Of a stretch of DNA of 23,694 nucleotides, positions 1 to 8,159 are shown piece after piece (the first letter of the stretch is position 1; every line of letters starts with the position of its first letter). The position numbers and the translations under genes were made by a program. The DNA is taken from NCBI GenBank assembly GCA_050249455.1, contig JBFWQM010000063.1, positions 1 to 23,694 of the forward strand, written 5' to 3'. The stretch comes from JBFWQM01 sp050249455 (GTDB lineage: Bacteria; Pseudomonadota; Alphaproteobacteria; MPNO01; VGEU01). The notes below the pieces were generated by a model. That model was not told the origin of the DNA, did not search any database, and saw only the letters and a list, made by a program, of their open reading frames with translations.

Positions 1-554
1 GACAGGAACGTGACGATGCCGACGCGGGCGATCGGCACGTCGGCGCGCAGCGATTCCGGCACCACCCGCGCCAGGCGCATGCCCATCTCGCACACCATGA
101 ACGCGACGCCGAGCTCGGCGCAGGCGACCAGCAGCTCCTCGAAGCCGCCGATGCCGGCCTGCAACCGCGCCGCGTCGTGGGTCAGCGGCGTGCCGCCGTC
201 CCCGGGCGGCTCCAGCCCCGCCCAGCCGGGGGTGCCGTCGGGCCGCGGCGCCAGCAGCGCCCGCGTCGCGCCCATGGTGAAGAACAGCGTCACCGGCTTG
301 TCGATCGCCGCAGCGGCCGACGCCATCGCCAGTGCGTAATGGACCCGGTCGTAGTCGCCGGAGAACACGACGATCGAGAGCTTCTCTACGGAGCGCGGGT
401 GGCGGGCGGTTTTTTTCTTGGCGCTGCGCGCGGCCCCCTCCCCCAACCCCCTGCCGCGAGGGGAGGGGGCTCGTTTCTTCCCCTCCCCTCGCGGCAGGGG
501 GGTGGGGGGAGGGGGGATGCCGGCCGCGCTGTCCGACCGCCCGCTACGCGGCAT
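1..554 (-). CDS. DsrE/DsrF-like family protein, 3' end cut by window edge
   Basis: The minus-strand frame entering at the left edge encodes a small alpha/beta protein. Its core starts near SVEKLSIVVFSGDYDRV, continues through a strand ending LFFTMGATRALL, and includes EELLVACAELGVAFMVCEMG. This resembles the DsrE/DsrF/peroxiredoxin-like fold, a family of sulfur-relay or sulfur-carrier proteins. Cysteines are visible in the VACAELG and MVCEMG segments. The C-terminus lies outside the window. The start is unclear. The only in-frame ATG upstream (554-552) overlaps the end of the MoeB/ThiF-like gene by 11 bp and would add about 56 residues before the core, including Pro/Gly/Arg-rich peptide encoded by the palindromic repeat at 434-516. 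A TTG at 446 is another option. Its place behind a ThiF/MoeB-type gene fits sulfur transfer, but that is inference. Confidence 0.6.
   Translation of the reverse strand, partial: MPRSGRSDSAAGIPPPPTPLPRGEGKKRAPSPRGRGLGEGAARSAKKKTARHPRSVEKLSIVVFSGDYDRVHYALAMASAAAAIDKPVTLFFTMGATRALLAPRPDGTPGWAGLEPPGDGGTPLTHDAARLQAGIGGFEELLVACAELGVAFMVCEMGMRLARVVPESLRADVPIARVGIVTFL
434..516. repeat. GC-rich palindromic element (36/37-bp inverted repeat)
   Basis: Two arms, 434-469 and 480-516, are near-perfect reverse complements (one mismatch and small indels in the G-runs). They are separated by the 10-base loop tcgtttcttc. Each arm carries the core ctgccgcgaggggag or its complement, flanked by C- and G-runs. 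This is the look of a dispersed intergenic palindrome of GC-rich proteobacteria. The minus-strand RNA would form a very strong hairpin just after the MoeB/ThiF-like stop codon, without a following U-run. The DsrE-like reading frame passes through the element without a stop. Confidence 0.85.
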
Positions 555-1335
555 GGTCCAGCCCGGTGATCGACGGCTGGTCGCCGCACAGGGGGCAGGA
601 GGGATCGCGCGGCAGCTTCAACTTGCGGAAGGTCTGGCTCAGCGCGTCGTAGACCAGCAGCCGGCCGGCCAGCGTCTCGCCGATGCCCATGATCTCCTTC
701 AGCACCTCGATCGCCTGGATCGAACCGACCGCGCCGGCCAGCGCGCCGAACACCCCGCCCTCGGAGCACGACGGGATCAGGCCCGGCGGGGGCGGCTCGC
801 GGTACAGGCAGCGGTAGCACGGGAAATCGTGTCCCTGGTGCGACTTGAAGGTCGCGACCTGTCCCTCGAAGCGCAGGATCGCGGCCGACACCAGCGTCTT
901 GCCGCCGAAATGGCAGGCGTCGTTGAGCAGGAACCGGGTCTCGAAGTTGTCTGTGCCGTCGGCGACGATGTCGTAGTCGGCGATCAGCGCCGCGACGTTC
1001 GCCGCATTCAGCCGCGTGCGATGGGTGACCAGGCGGATCTCGGGGTTGAGCGCGCCGACCGCGGTGCGCGCGCTGTCCACCTTGGGCACGCCGATCCGGC
1101 CGGTGCTGTGGATCACCTGGCGCTGCAGGTTGGACAGCTCCACCGAATCGTCGTCGACCACGCCGATGGTGCCGACGCCCGCCGCGGCGAGATAGAGCAG
1201 CAGCGGCGCGCCCAGCCCCCCGGCGCCGATCACAAGCACGCGGCCGGCCAGCAGCTTCTCCTGCCCGACGCCGCCGACCTCCGGCAGTATGATGTGGCGG
1301 GCGTAGCGCTGGAGTTGGTCCTCGGTGAAATCCAT
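544..1335 (-). CDS. MoeB/ThiF/HesA-family adenylyltransferase (sulfur-carrier activating enzyme)
   Basis: 263 aa, an E1-like enzyme. Members adenylate the C-terminal glycine of a ubiquitin-like sulfur carrier (MoaD or ThiS) with ATP, for molybdopterin or thiamine synthesis, in the cytoplasm. Visible: the N-terminal QLQRYARHIILPEVG typical of the family; the Rossmann ATP loop GAGGLGAP (37-44); DGTDN (126-130); two CxxC zinc pairs, C173/C176 and C247/C250; and a candidate catalytic Cys at C190 in PSCSEGG. The length is normal for a stand-alone MoeB without a rhodanese domain. The ATG has a GAGGG Shine-Dalgarno, and the gene starts 15 bp after the dut stop, so it is probably in the same operon. 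Which carrier it serves (MoaD, ThiS or other) cannot be told here, because no carrier gene is in view. Confidence 0.93.
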   Translation of the reverse strand: MDFTEDQLQRYARHIILPEVGGVGQEKLLAGRVLVIGAGGLGAPLLLYLAAAGVGTIGVVDDDSVELSNLQRQVIHSTGRIGVPKVDSARTAVGALNPEIRLVTHRTRLNAANVAALIADYDIVADGTDNFETRFLLNDACHFGGKTLVSAAILRFEGQVATFKSHQGHDFPCYRCLYREPPPPGLIPSCSEGGVFGALAGAVGSIQAIEVLKEIMGIGETLAGRLLVYDALSQTFRKLKLPRDPSCPLCGDQPSITGLDHAA

Positions 1336-1350
1336 CGCGCCCTCGTCCCG

Positions 1351-1802
<452 letters not shown>

Positions 1803-1806
<4 letters not shown>

Positions 1807-3023
1807 GTCGTCGCCTCGCCGGCGAAATGGCCGGCCACGCGGGCGGCCAGCCGGGCGGCGACCTCCGTCTTGGTCAGCCGCGGCCAGTCCTCGACGCCGG
1901 CGGCGGTGACCAGGTGTATCGTGTTGGAATCGCCGCCGAAGGTGCCGGTCTCGGGGGCCACGTCGTTGGCCAGGATCCAGTCGCATCCCTTGCGCGCGCG
2001 CTTGGCGACGGCGTTGGCGACGACGTTCTCGGTCTCCGCTGCGAAACCGACCACCAGCCGCGGCCGCCGGTTGCGCAGCCCCGACAGGGTGGCCAGGATG
2101 TCGGGGTTCTCGGTCAGCGCGATCTTCGGCGGCTTGCCGCCGCTCTTCTTGATCTTGCCGGCGGCGGCCTCGGCCGGGCGCCAGTCGGCGACCGCGGCGG
2201 CGCACACCGCGACGTCGGCCGGCAGTGCCGCCTCGCATGCCGCCAGCATGTCGCGCGCCGATTCCACCCGCACTACCGACACGCCGGCCGGGTCGGGCTG
2301 CATCGTCGGGCCGGTCACCAGCACGGTCGCCGCGCCGGCCTGCGCCAGCGCCGCGGCGATGGCGTGGCCCTGCTTGCCCGACGATCGGTTGGCGATGTAG
2401 CGCACCGGGTCGATGGCCTCGTGCGTCGGACCGCTGCTCACCAGCGCGCGCAGCCCCGCCAGTGCGCCGCGGCCGCCGAGCCGCGCCTCGATGGCGGCCA
2501 GGATTGCCATCGGCTCGGCCATGCGGCCGAAGCCGTATTCGTTGCACGCCATCGCGCCTTCGTCCGGGCCGACCACGGCGACGCCGCGGGTGCGCAGCGT
2601 CTGCATGTTGGCGACGGTCGCCGCGTGGGTCCACATGCGCACGTTCATCGCCGGCGCCACCAGCACCGGCTTGTCGGTGGCCAGCAATGCGGTGGTGGCC
2701 AGGTCGTCGGCCATGCCGGCGGCCATGCGCGCCAGGATGTCGGCGGTCGCCGGCGCCACCACCAGCAGGTCGGCGTCGCGCGACAGCTGGATGTGGCCCA
2801 TCTCGCTCTCGTCGGTCAGCGAGAACAGGTCGGTGTAGACCTTGTCCTCCGACAGCGCCTGCAGCGATAGCGGCGTCACGAACTGCGCGCCGGCCCGGGT
2901 CAGCACGCAGCGCACCTTCGCGCCGCGCTCGCGCAGCCGCCGGATCAGCTCCAGGCACTTGTACGCGGCGATGCCGCCCGCGACGATCAGGAGGATGCGC
3001 TTGCCGTTCAGCACGTCGGGCAC
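1803..3023 (-). CDS. coaBC: bifunctional phosphopantothenoylcysteine decarboxylase / phosphopantothenate-cysteine ligase
   Basis: 406 aa from GTG 3023 (403 aa if GTG 3014 is used; neither has a clear Shine-Dalgarno). The enzyme joins 4'-phosphopantothenate to cysteine and then decarboxylates the product, two successive steps of coenzyme A synthesis. The N-terminal half is the flavoprotein decarboxylase: GGIAAYK near the start, active His77 in GHIQLS, the PAMNVRMW motif (124-131), and catalytic Cys160 in GAMACNEYGFGRM. The C-terminal half is the CTP-using synthetase: SSGPTHEAIDPVR (197-209), the AAVADWRP segment and the KIKK motif around Lys290. Length and domain order are standard. The stop overlaps the dut start by 4 bp. 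It lies 59 bp after ubiB. Confidence 0.96.
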
Positions 3024-3082
3024 CGTTGCAATGGCACGGGCGTAAGCTAGCGCGTCGGGCCTGCGAAAGCCACGCTCCGGCC

Positions 3083-4624
3083 TCAATCCACCAGCCACGC
3101 CACGACGGTGACGAGTGCGGCGAGGCCGACCCAGAACCGCCAGGAGGAGGTGCGCCGCGCCTCGGCCAGCGCGCGCACGGTGTCCGGGTGCAGGCGCAGG
3201 CCGCCGCGCGAGAACTCGCCCAGCACCCGCTCGGCCTCCGCGGCGAGCGCCGGCAGGCGGGCCAGGCGGTCGCCGGCCTCGGCGATGGCGGCGCCCAGCC
3301 GCGCCTCGGGGCCCATGGTGTCGCGCGCCCAGGCCTCGATCAGCGGCCGGGCGAGCTCCCACATGTTGACCTCCGGCACCAGCTTGCGCCCCACCCCTTC
3401 GGCCACCAGCATCGACTTCTGCAGCAGCAAAAGCTGCGGCTGGGTCTCCATCTCGAACCGCTCGGTGACCTGGAACAGGTGCGCGAGCAGGCGCGCGATC
3501 GAGATGTCGCCCAGCGGCAGGCCCAGGATCGGCTCGGCGATCGCGCGCGCCGCCTGCGCGAAGTCGTCGATCGACTGGTCGGCCGGCACGTAGCCGGCGC
3601 GGAAGTGCACCTCGGCCACCCGGCGGTAGTCGCGCCGCAGGAACGCCAGCAGCATCTCGGCGAGGTAGAGCCGGGTCGGCCGGTCGAGCCGGCCCATGAT
3701 GCCGAAATCGACCACCACGATGTCGCCCGCGGCGTCGACGAACATGTTGCCGGGGTGCAGGTCGGCGTGGAACAGCCCGTCGCGGAACACCTGCAGGAAG
3801 AACGCCTCGGCCATCCGCATCACGATGGCCTCGACGTCGTGGCCGGCCTCGACCAGCGCCGCGCGCTCGTCCACCGGCACGCCCGGCGCCCACTCGATGG
3901 TCAGCACGCGCCGCGCGGTGCGCTGCCAGTCCACCCGCGGCACGCGGAAGCCGGGGACGTCGGCCAGGTTGTCTCGCAGCTCGTCGGCGGCCGCGGCCTC
4001 CAGCCGCAGGTCCATCTCGTTGGCGACGGTCGCGGCGAAGGTCTCGATCACCTCCACCGGCTTCAGCCGGCGCAGCCGCGGGAAATGCCGTTCCGCCGTC
4101 GCGGCGCACCAACGGAACAGGTCGAGGTCGCGGGCGAACGCCGCCTCGATGTCCGGCCGCAGCACCTTGACGGCGACCTCCTCGCCGCCGGCGGTCACCG
4201 CGTGGTGGACCTGGGCGATCGACGCGGCGGCGACCGGGCGGTCGTCGAATTCGGCGAATACCGCGGCGACCGGCCGGTCCAGGCTGTCCTCGATGATGCG
4301 CCGCGCCACGGCACCGGGAAACGGCGGCAGCCGGTCCTGCAACTCCGAAAGGTCGGCGGCGACCTCCTCTCCCAGCACGTCGGCGCGCACCGACAGCGCC
4401 TGGCCGAACTTGATGAAGCTCGGCCCCAGCGCGTGCATCGCGCGCGCCAGGCGCTCGCCGGGCCGGCCGCGCGCCAGCGCGGGGTCGGGCGGGGCGATCG
4501 TGCGCAGCACGCGCCGCAGCACCGCCGCCTCCGGCACGCCGTCCAGGGGGAACAGCGCGTCGTGGCGGCCGAAGGTGCGGACGATCGCGACCAGCCGCCC
4601 CAGGTTGCGCACCGAGCGGATCAT
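3083..4624 (-). CDS. ubiB: ubiquinone biosynthesis protein UbiB (ABC1/ADCK atypical kinase)
   Basis: 513 aa. UbiB is an atypical protein-kinase-like ATPase needed for aerobic ubiquinone synthesis; it is membrane-anchored and probably helps hand lipid intermediates to the Ubi complex. Family marks seen: the KxGQ motif as KFGQ (72-75), the Ala-rich nucleotide loop AAAS (132-135), Lys153 in VAVKV, NEMDLRLEA (202-210), HADLHPGN (286-293), and DFG (306-308). A hydrophobic segment at the extreme C-terminus (WVGLAALVTVVAWLV) fits a membrane anchor. The ATG at 4624 lies 4 bp after the ubiE stop, so the two are co-transcribed; a longer frame upstream overlaps ubiE and is not needed. Confidence 0.96.
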   Translation of the reverse strand: MIRSVRNLGRLVAIVRTFGRHDALFPLDGVPEAAVLRRVLRTIAPPDPALARGRPGERLARAMHALGPSFIKFGQALSVRADVLGEEVAADLSELQDRLPPFPGAVARRIIEDSLDRPVAAVFAEFDDRPVAAASIAQVHHAVTAGGEEVAVKVLRPDIEAAFARDLDLFRWCAATAERHFPRLRRLKPVEVIETFAATVANEMDLRLEAAAADELRDNLADVPGFRVPRVDWQRTARRVLTIEWAPGVPVDERAALVEAGHDVEAIVMRMAEAFFLQVFRDGLFHADLHPGNMFVDAAGDIVVVDFGIMGRLDRPTRLYLAEMLLAFLRRDYRRVAEVHFRAGYVPADQSIDDFAQAARAIAEPILGLPLGDISIARLLAHLFQVTERFEMETQPQLLLLQKSMLVAEGVGRKLVPEVNMWELARPLIEAWARDTMGPEARLGAAIAEAGDRLARLPALAAEAERVLGEFSRGGLRLHPDTVRALAEARRTSSWRFWVGLAALVTVVAWLVD

Positions 4625-4628
4625 CGGA

Positions 4629-5393
4629 TCAGAGGCGCCATCCCGAATGCAGCGCGACCACGCCGCCCGACAGGTCGCGCCAGCGCACGCGGTCGAAGCC
4701 GGCGGCAGCGATCTCGGCCGCCAGCGCGTCCTGGTCGGGGAAGCGGCGGATGCTCTCGGCGAGATAGCGGTAAGATTCGGCATCGCCGGCGACGATCCGC
4801 CCCATCGCCGGCAGCACCCGGTGCGAATAGAGGTCGTACAGCGGGCGCAGCCCGGCGATGCGCAAGCGGCTGAACTCCAGGCACAGGAGACGGCCGCCCG
4901 GCTTCAGCACGCGGTGCATCTCGGACAACGCCTCGGCGCGCCGCGTCACGTTGCGCAGGCCGAAGGCGATGGTCACCGCGTCGAACGTGCGGTCGGGCAG
5001 GGGGAGCGCCGCCGCATCGGCGCAGACGCGCGCGATTCCATGCAGTTGGCCGCGGTCGATCGCGCGATCGGCGCCGACCTGCAGCATCCGGGCGTTGGCG
5101 TCGCAGATCACCGCCTCCCCGGCGCCCTTGACGCGCGCCAGGAAGCCGGTCGCGACGTCGCCGGTGCCGCCCGCCACGTCGAGCAGGCGCATCGACGGGC
5201 GCGGCGCCAGCCAGTCGAGCAGCGCGGCCTTCCACAGCCGGTGCAGGCCGCCGCTCATCAGGTCGTTCATCAGGTCGTAGCGCGTCGCGACCGAATCGAA
5301 CACGCCGCGCACCAGCGCCGGGTGGTCCTGTCGCGGCACGCGGCGATAGCCGAAGTCGGTCTCGTCGGGCGGGGGTGTTTCGTTTGGCGGCAT
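4629..5393 (-). CDS. ubiE: ubiquinone/menaquinone biosynthesis C-methyltransferase UbiE
   Basis: 254 aa, a class I SAM-dependent methyltransferase that methylates the quinone ring carbon in ubiquinone (or menaquinone) synthesis. Visible: FDSVATRYDLMNDLMSGG (32-49), the family entry motif; the SAM loop LLDVAGGTGDV (70-80); AFGLRNV; HRVLKPGGRLLCLEFS; and a C-terminus ending GGVVALHSGWRL, typical for UbiE. The ATG at 5393 is the only sensible start, because upstream sequence belongs to the 49-bp gap to the divergent mutM. It heads the minus-strand cluster ubiE-ubiB-coaBC-dut, so its promoter should lie in 5394-5442; I did not find a good -35/-10 pair there. Confidence 0.96.
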   Translation of the reverse strand: MPPNETPPPDETDFGYRRVPRQDHPALVRGVFDSVATRYDLMNDLMSGGLHRLWKAALLDWLAPRPSMRLLDVAGGTGDVATGFLARVKGAGEAVICDANARMLQVGADRAIDRGQLHGIARVCADAAALPLPDRTFDAVTIAFGLRNVTRRAEALSEMHRVLKPGGRLLCLEFSRLRIAGLRPLYDLYSHRVLPAMGRIVAGDAESYRYLAESIRRFPDQDALAAEIAAAGFDRVRWRDLSGGVVALHSGWRL

Positions 5394-5442
5394 GGGTTGA
5401 AGATAGCGCTCGCACCCGCCCGGCGCTACGCTGCGCCCGCCG

Positions 5443-6294
5443 ATGCCCGAGCTTCCCGAAGTCGAGACCGTTCGCCGCGGCCTTGTCGCCGCCATGGAGG
5501 GCCGCCGTTTCGCCCGCGTGACGGTGCGCCGCGCCGACCTGCGCCGGCCGTTCCCGGAACGGTTCGCGGAACGCCTGGTCGGCCGCGTCGTTACGTCGCT
5601 GGGCCGCCGCGCCAAGTACCTGATCGCGCAGATGGACGACGGCAACACGCTCCTGATCCACCTCGGCATGTCCGGACGCATGGTGATCGACGGCGACACG
5701 ATCGGCAATTTCGCCCACGGCTCCAACGCGGCCGGTGCGCACGAGCACGTGGTGTTCGAGATGACGGACGGACCGGCGGTGCGCTTTTCCGATCCGCGGC
5801 GGTTCGGCCTGATGGACCTGACGGCGACGGACGCGCTGGACCGGCATCCGCTGCTCGCGCGCCTAGGCCCCGAGCCGACGGGCGCCGATTTCACCGGAGA
5901 CGTCCTCGCTGCGCGGCTCGCCGGCAAGCGCACGCCGATCAAGGCCGCGCTGCTCGACCAGACGGTGGTCGCCGGCCTCGGCAACATTTACGTGTGCGAA
6001 AGCCTTTTCCTGGCAGGCATTTCGCCGCGCCGCATGGCGGCGACGGTGCAGGGCGAGCGTGCCGACCGGCTGGCGGCGGCGATCCGCGACGTGCTGGCGG
6101 ATGCGATCGCGGCCGGCGGCTCCAGCCTGCGCGACCACGTCCAGCCGTCGGGCGAAATCGGCTACTTCCAGCATCGCTTCAGGGTATATGATCGGGCCGG
6201 CGAGCCGTGCGCCGACTGCGACTGCAGCGGCGCCATACGGCGAATCGTCCAGGCAGGACGGTCGAGCTTCTATTGCGCGAAGCGCCAGCGCTGA
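5443..6294 (+). CDS. mutM: formamidopyrimidine-DNA glycosylase (Fpg/MutM) with altered zinc finger
   Basis: 283 aa base-excision-repair enzyme that removes 8-oxoguanine and formamidopyrimidines and nicks the strand. The N-terminus MPELPEVETV supplies the catalytic Pro2 and Glu3; Lys58 sits in RRAKYL; HLGMSGRM and GLGNIYVCE follow as expected; Arg273 in QAGRSSFYC is the beta-hairpin DNA contact. The zinc finger is odd. Cysteines are at 256, 259, 261 and 278, but the last ligand position, normally Cys in FYCxxCQ, is Arg281 (codon cgc where tgc is expected). The C4/C6 spacing at 256-261 looks like a form common in alphaproteobacteria. It is divergent from ubiE. Confidence 0.95.
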   Translation: MPELPEVETVRRGLVAAMEGRRFARVTVRRADLRRPFPERFAERLVGRVVTSLGRRAKYLIAQMDDGNTLLIHLGMSGRMVIDGDTIGNFAHGSNAAGAHEHVVFEMTDGPAVRFSDPRRFGLMDLTATDALDRHPLLARLGPEPTGADFTGDVLAARLAGKRTPIKAALLDQTVVAGLGNIYVCESLFLAGISPRRMAATVQGERADRLAAAIRDVLADAIAAGGSSLRDHVQPSGEIGYFQHRFRVYDRAGEPCADCDCSGAIRRIVQAGRSSFYCAKRQR

Positions 6295-6307
6295 TCGGGC
6301 CGCGCCC

Positions 6308-6679
6308 ATGCCGATGTGCCGCCGCACCTATTCGTTCATCCCGCTCGTCGGGCTGCTGGGCTGGTCGCTGGCCGGCGGCGGCGATGCCGCGGCCGGCGTC
6401 GCCGAACTGCCGCTGATGCCGGGGCTCGATCCCGCGCGCGCCGCCGCGGTGGCCAGCGGCCAGGCCGCGGGCGAAGTCGTCGCGATCGCCACCGGGCAGC
6501 TTGACCGCCGCGCCGTGCTCGATTTCTATGGCGCCGCCTTGCCGCAGCTCGGCTGGCAGCGCATCGCCGAGGCTCGCTTCCAGCGCGAGCGGCGGATCCT
6601 CGCCCTGGGGTTCTCCGAATCGGCCGGCGCGCTCACCGTCCGCTTCTCCATCGCGCAGGGCCAGGAGCCTGTCTCCTAG
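6308..6679 (+). CDS. small secreted hypothetical protein
   Basis: 123 aa from ATG 6308 (an in-frame ATG at 6314 is possible). Residues 1-30 look like a signal peptide: Arg-Arg, then the hydrophobic stretch FIPLVGLLGWSLA, then Ala/Gly. The mature part has VAELPLMPGL, a segment GQLDRRAVLDFYGAALPQLGWQ, and a strand-rich end. I do not recognise a catalytic motif or a named domain; the FYGAALPQLGW stretch recalls small envelope proteins annotated only as hypothetical. It begins 13 bp after mutM and ends 50 bp before the enoyl-CoA hydratase, so it could be co-transcribed with mutM. Its function is unknown. Confidence 0.72.
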   Translation: MPMCRRTYSFIPLVGLLGWSLAGGGDAAAGVAELPLMPGLDPARAAAVASGQAAGEVVAIATGQLDRRAVLDFYGAALPQLGWQRIAEARFQRERRILALGFSESAGALTVRFSIAQGQEPVS

Positions 6680-6729
6680 CGCGCTTCGCCCGAAACCGTG
6701 ACACCTCGCAGAGGTCCAGGAGACTCTCT

Positions 6730-7506
6730 ATGGCCTACCAGAACATCGTCGTCGAAACGCGTGGCAACGTCGGCCTGATCACGCTCAACCGGCCGAAGGC
6801 GTTGAACGCGCTGTCGAATGCGCTGGTCTCCGAGCTTAAGCAGGCGGTCGATGCGTTCGAGGCGGACGCGAACATCGGCGTCATCGTCCTCACCGGTTCG
6901 GACAAGGCGTTCGCCGCCGGCGCCGACATCAAGGAGATGCAGCCCAAGACGTTTCCGCAGACCTACACCGAGGATTTCATCACCGCGAACTGGGAGCGCG
7001 TCGCGCAGTGCCGCAAGCCGACCATCGCCGCGGTCGCGGGCTATGCGCTCGGCGGCGGTTGCGAGGTCGCGATGATGTGCGACTTCATCATCGCTGCCGA
7101 CACCGCGAAGTTCGGGCAGCCGGAGATCACCATCGGCCTGCTGCCGGGCGCCGGCGGGACGCAGCGCCTGACGCGCGCGATCGGCAAGGCGAAGGCGATG
7201 GAGATGTGCCTGACCGGCCGCATGATGGACGCGGAGGAGGCGGAGCGATCGGGCCTCGTCAGCCGCATCGTGCCCGCGGCGGATCTGCTCGACGAGGCCG
7301 TGAAGACCGCGCAGCGCATCGCCGACATGTCGCAGCCGATCGCGATGATGGTGAAGGAATCGGTAAACCGCGCGTTCGAAACGACGCTCAGCGAAGGCGT
7401 TCGCTTCGAGCGGCGGCTGTTCCAATCGACGTTCGCCATCGCCGATCGCGCGGAAGGCATGGCGGCGTTCGTCGAGAAGCGCCAGCCTAAGTTCAAACAC
7501 GGCTGA
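6730..7506 (+). CDS. enoyl-CoA hydratase (crotonase family)
   Basis: 258 aa, normal length for a single-domain crotonase. It adds water across trans-2-enoyl-CoA to give 3-hydroxyacyl-CoA, a step of fatty-acid beta-oxidation or short-chain acyl-CoA turnover. The oxyanion-hole segments are AFAAGADIKEM (60-70) and ALGGGCEVAMMCD (106-118). The two catalytic glutamates are Glu112 and Glu132 (in GQPEITIGLLPGAGGTQRL), which supports true hydratase rather than isomerase activity. The C-terminal helix ends FVEKRQPKFKHG, typical of short-chain enoyl-CoA hydratases. A clear Shine-Dalgarno AGGAG (6718-6722) lies 7 bases before the ATG. No other beta-oxidation gene is nearby. Confidence 0.94.
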   Translation: MAYQNIVVETRGNVGLITLNRPKALNALSNALVSELKQAVDAFEADANIGVIVLTGSDKAFAAGADIKEMQPKTFPQTYTEDFITANWERVAQCRKPTIAAVAGYALGGGCEVAMMCDFIIAADTAKFGQPEITIGLLPGAGGTQRLTRAIGKAKAMEMCLTGRMMDAEEAERSGLVSRIVPAADLLDEAVKTAQRIADMSQPIAMMVKESVNRAFETTLSEGVRFERRLFQSTFAIADRAEGMAAFVEKRQPKFKHG

Positions 7507-7522
7507 CACAATTTCGCAACGC

Positions 7523-7551
7523 TTGACGCCGCGCGCGCCGCGCATTAGAAA
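7523..7551 (+). promoter_or_regulatory. probable sigma70 promoter of rpsT
   Basis: TTGACG (7523-7528, five of six consensus bases) is followed after exactly 17 bases by TAGAAA (7546-7551, four of six). It lies in the 81-bp gap between the enoyl-CoA hydratase and rpsT, giving a short leader of about 30 bases. Spacing and match make it the best promoter visible in the window. Confidence 0.55.
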
Positions 7552-7587
7552 CTCCGCTTCCTTGAAGCACGGGTCAAAGCGGCCGTC

Positions 7588-7848
7588 ATGGCAAACACGC
7601 AGCAGGCGCGCAAGCGCATCCGCCAAACCGAACGTCGCACCGCGGTCAACCGCGCGCGGATGAACCGCATCCGCACGTACATGAAGAAGGTGGAGACGGC
7701 GATCGCGAGCGGCGACAAGACCGTCGCGCAGAGCGCGCTCAAGGAAGCCCAGCCGGAGATCATGCGCGGCGTCACCAAGGGCGTGCTGCCCAAGAACACC
7801 GCGTCGCGCCGCATCTCCCGCTTGTCCGCGCGCATCAAGGCTCTCTGA
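7588..7848 (+). CDS. rpsT: 30S ribosomal protein S20
   Basis: 86 aa, the usual S20 length. It binds 16S rRNA in the 30S subunit. The sequence begins MANTQQARKRIRQTERRT and contains the conserved NRARMNRIRTYMKKVE region, a lysine/arginine-rich helical bundle, and the end NTASRRISRLSARIKAL typical of S20. It is preceded by its own promoter. Just after the stop there is a 7-bp hairpin (arms 7847-7853 and 7870-7876) without a T-run, so termination there is only possible. Confidence 0.98.
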   Translation: MANTQQARKRIRQTERRTAVNRARMNRIRTYMKKVETAIASGDKTVAQSALKEAQPEIMRGVTKGVLPKNTASRRISRLSARIKAL

Positions 7849-8159
7849 CGCCGTTCGTCGCGACGCGTGCGGCGTCCGCCGCGCGCGATTCTCCCCGCCG
7901 TTCGTCCGCTCGTTCGTCCGTATAAACCAAAAAAATCGCCGTTCGCTATTCAGACCAGTTGTCAGAGAGCGGCACCGCGTTTATTGTAAATTTCACGGGC
8001 TTGGCGCGGTCGAAGTGAGATAATCACGCGGCCCGCCCCTCTACAGAAATACTCGAATACTTCAACCGGGCTGCGCAAATCCTTTTGTGCGGCTTTGGGA
8101 AGACTTGAGAATTTGACTCTTTCTTTGTGGGGTGTCGTGTTCTGCGGCACGGGGGCACC
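7849..8159. other. low-GC intergenic region upstream of rhodanese-dnaA
   Basis: 311 bp with no convincing gene. From 7921 to 8160 the GC content is about 51% by my count, against roughly 70% around it. It holds A-runs (7922-7935), the direct repeat CGTTCGTCCG at 7899-7908 and 7911-7920 (related CGTTCG copies at 7852 and 7940), the small inverted repeat GTGA-N5-TCAC near 8015-8027, and two GANTC sites (7887-7891 and 8115-8119), the target of the alphaproteobacterial CcrM methylase. I found no consensus DnaA box (TTATCCACA or close). It must hold the promoter for the rhodanese-dnaA pair, but no single -35/-10 pair stands out. Confidence 0.6.

Noticed and set aside
5394..5442. Divergent promoters between ubiE and mutM (TTGAAG at 5397-5402 with TACGCT at 5427-5432).
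   Set aside because: The spacer is 24 bp, too long for a sigma70 promoter, and the -10 match is weak.
7962..8150. 62-codon minus-strand frame in the low-GC gap upstream of the rhodanese gene.
   Set aside because: It has no recognised motif, no clear Shine-Dalgarno, and codon use unlike the neighbours. It probably arises by chance in the non-coding segment.
7849..8159. DnaA boxes in the gap upstream of dnaA.
   Set aside because: I looked for TTATCCACA and close variants on both strands; the nearest (complement of gtgagataa) has four mismatches.
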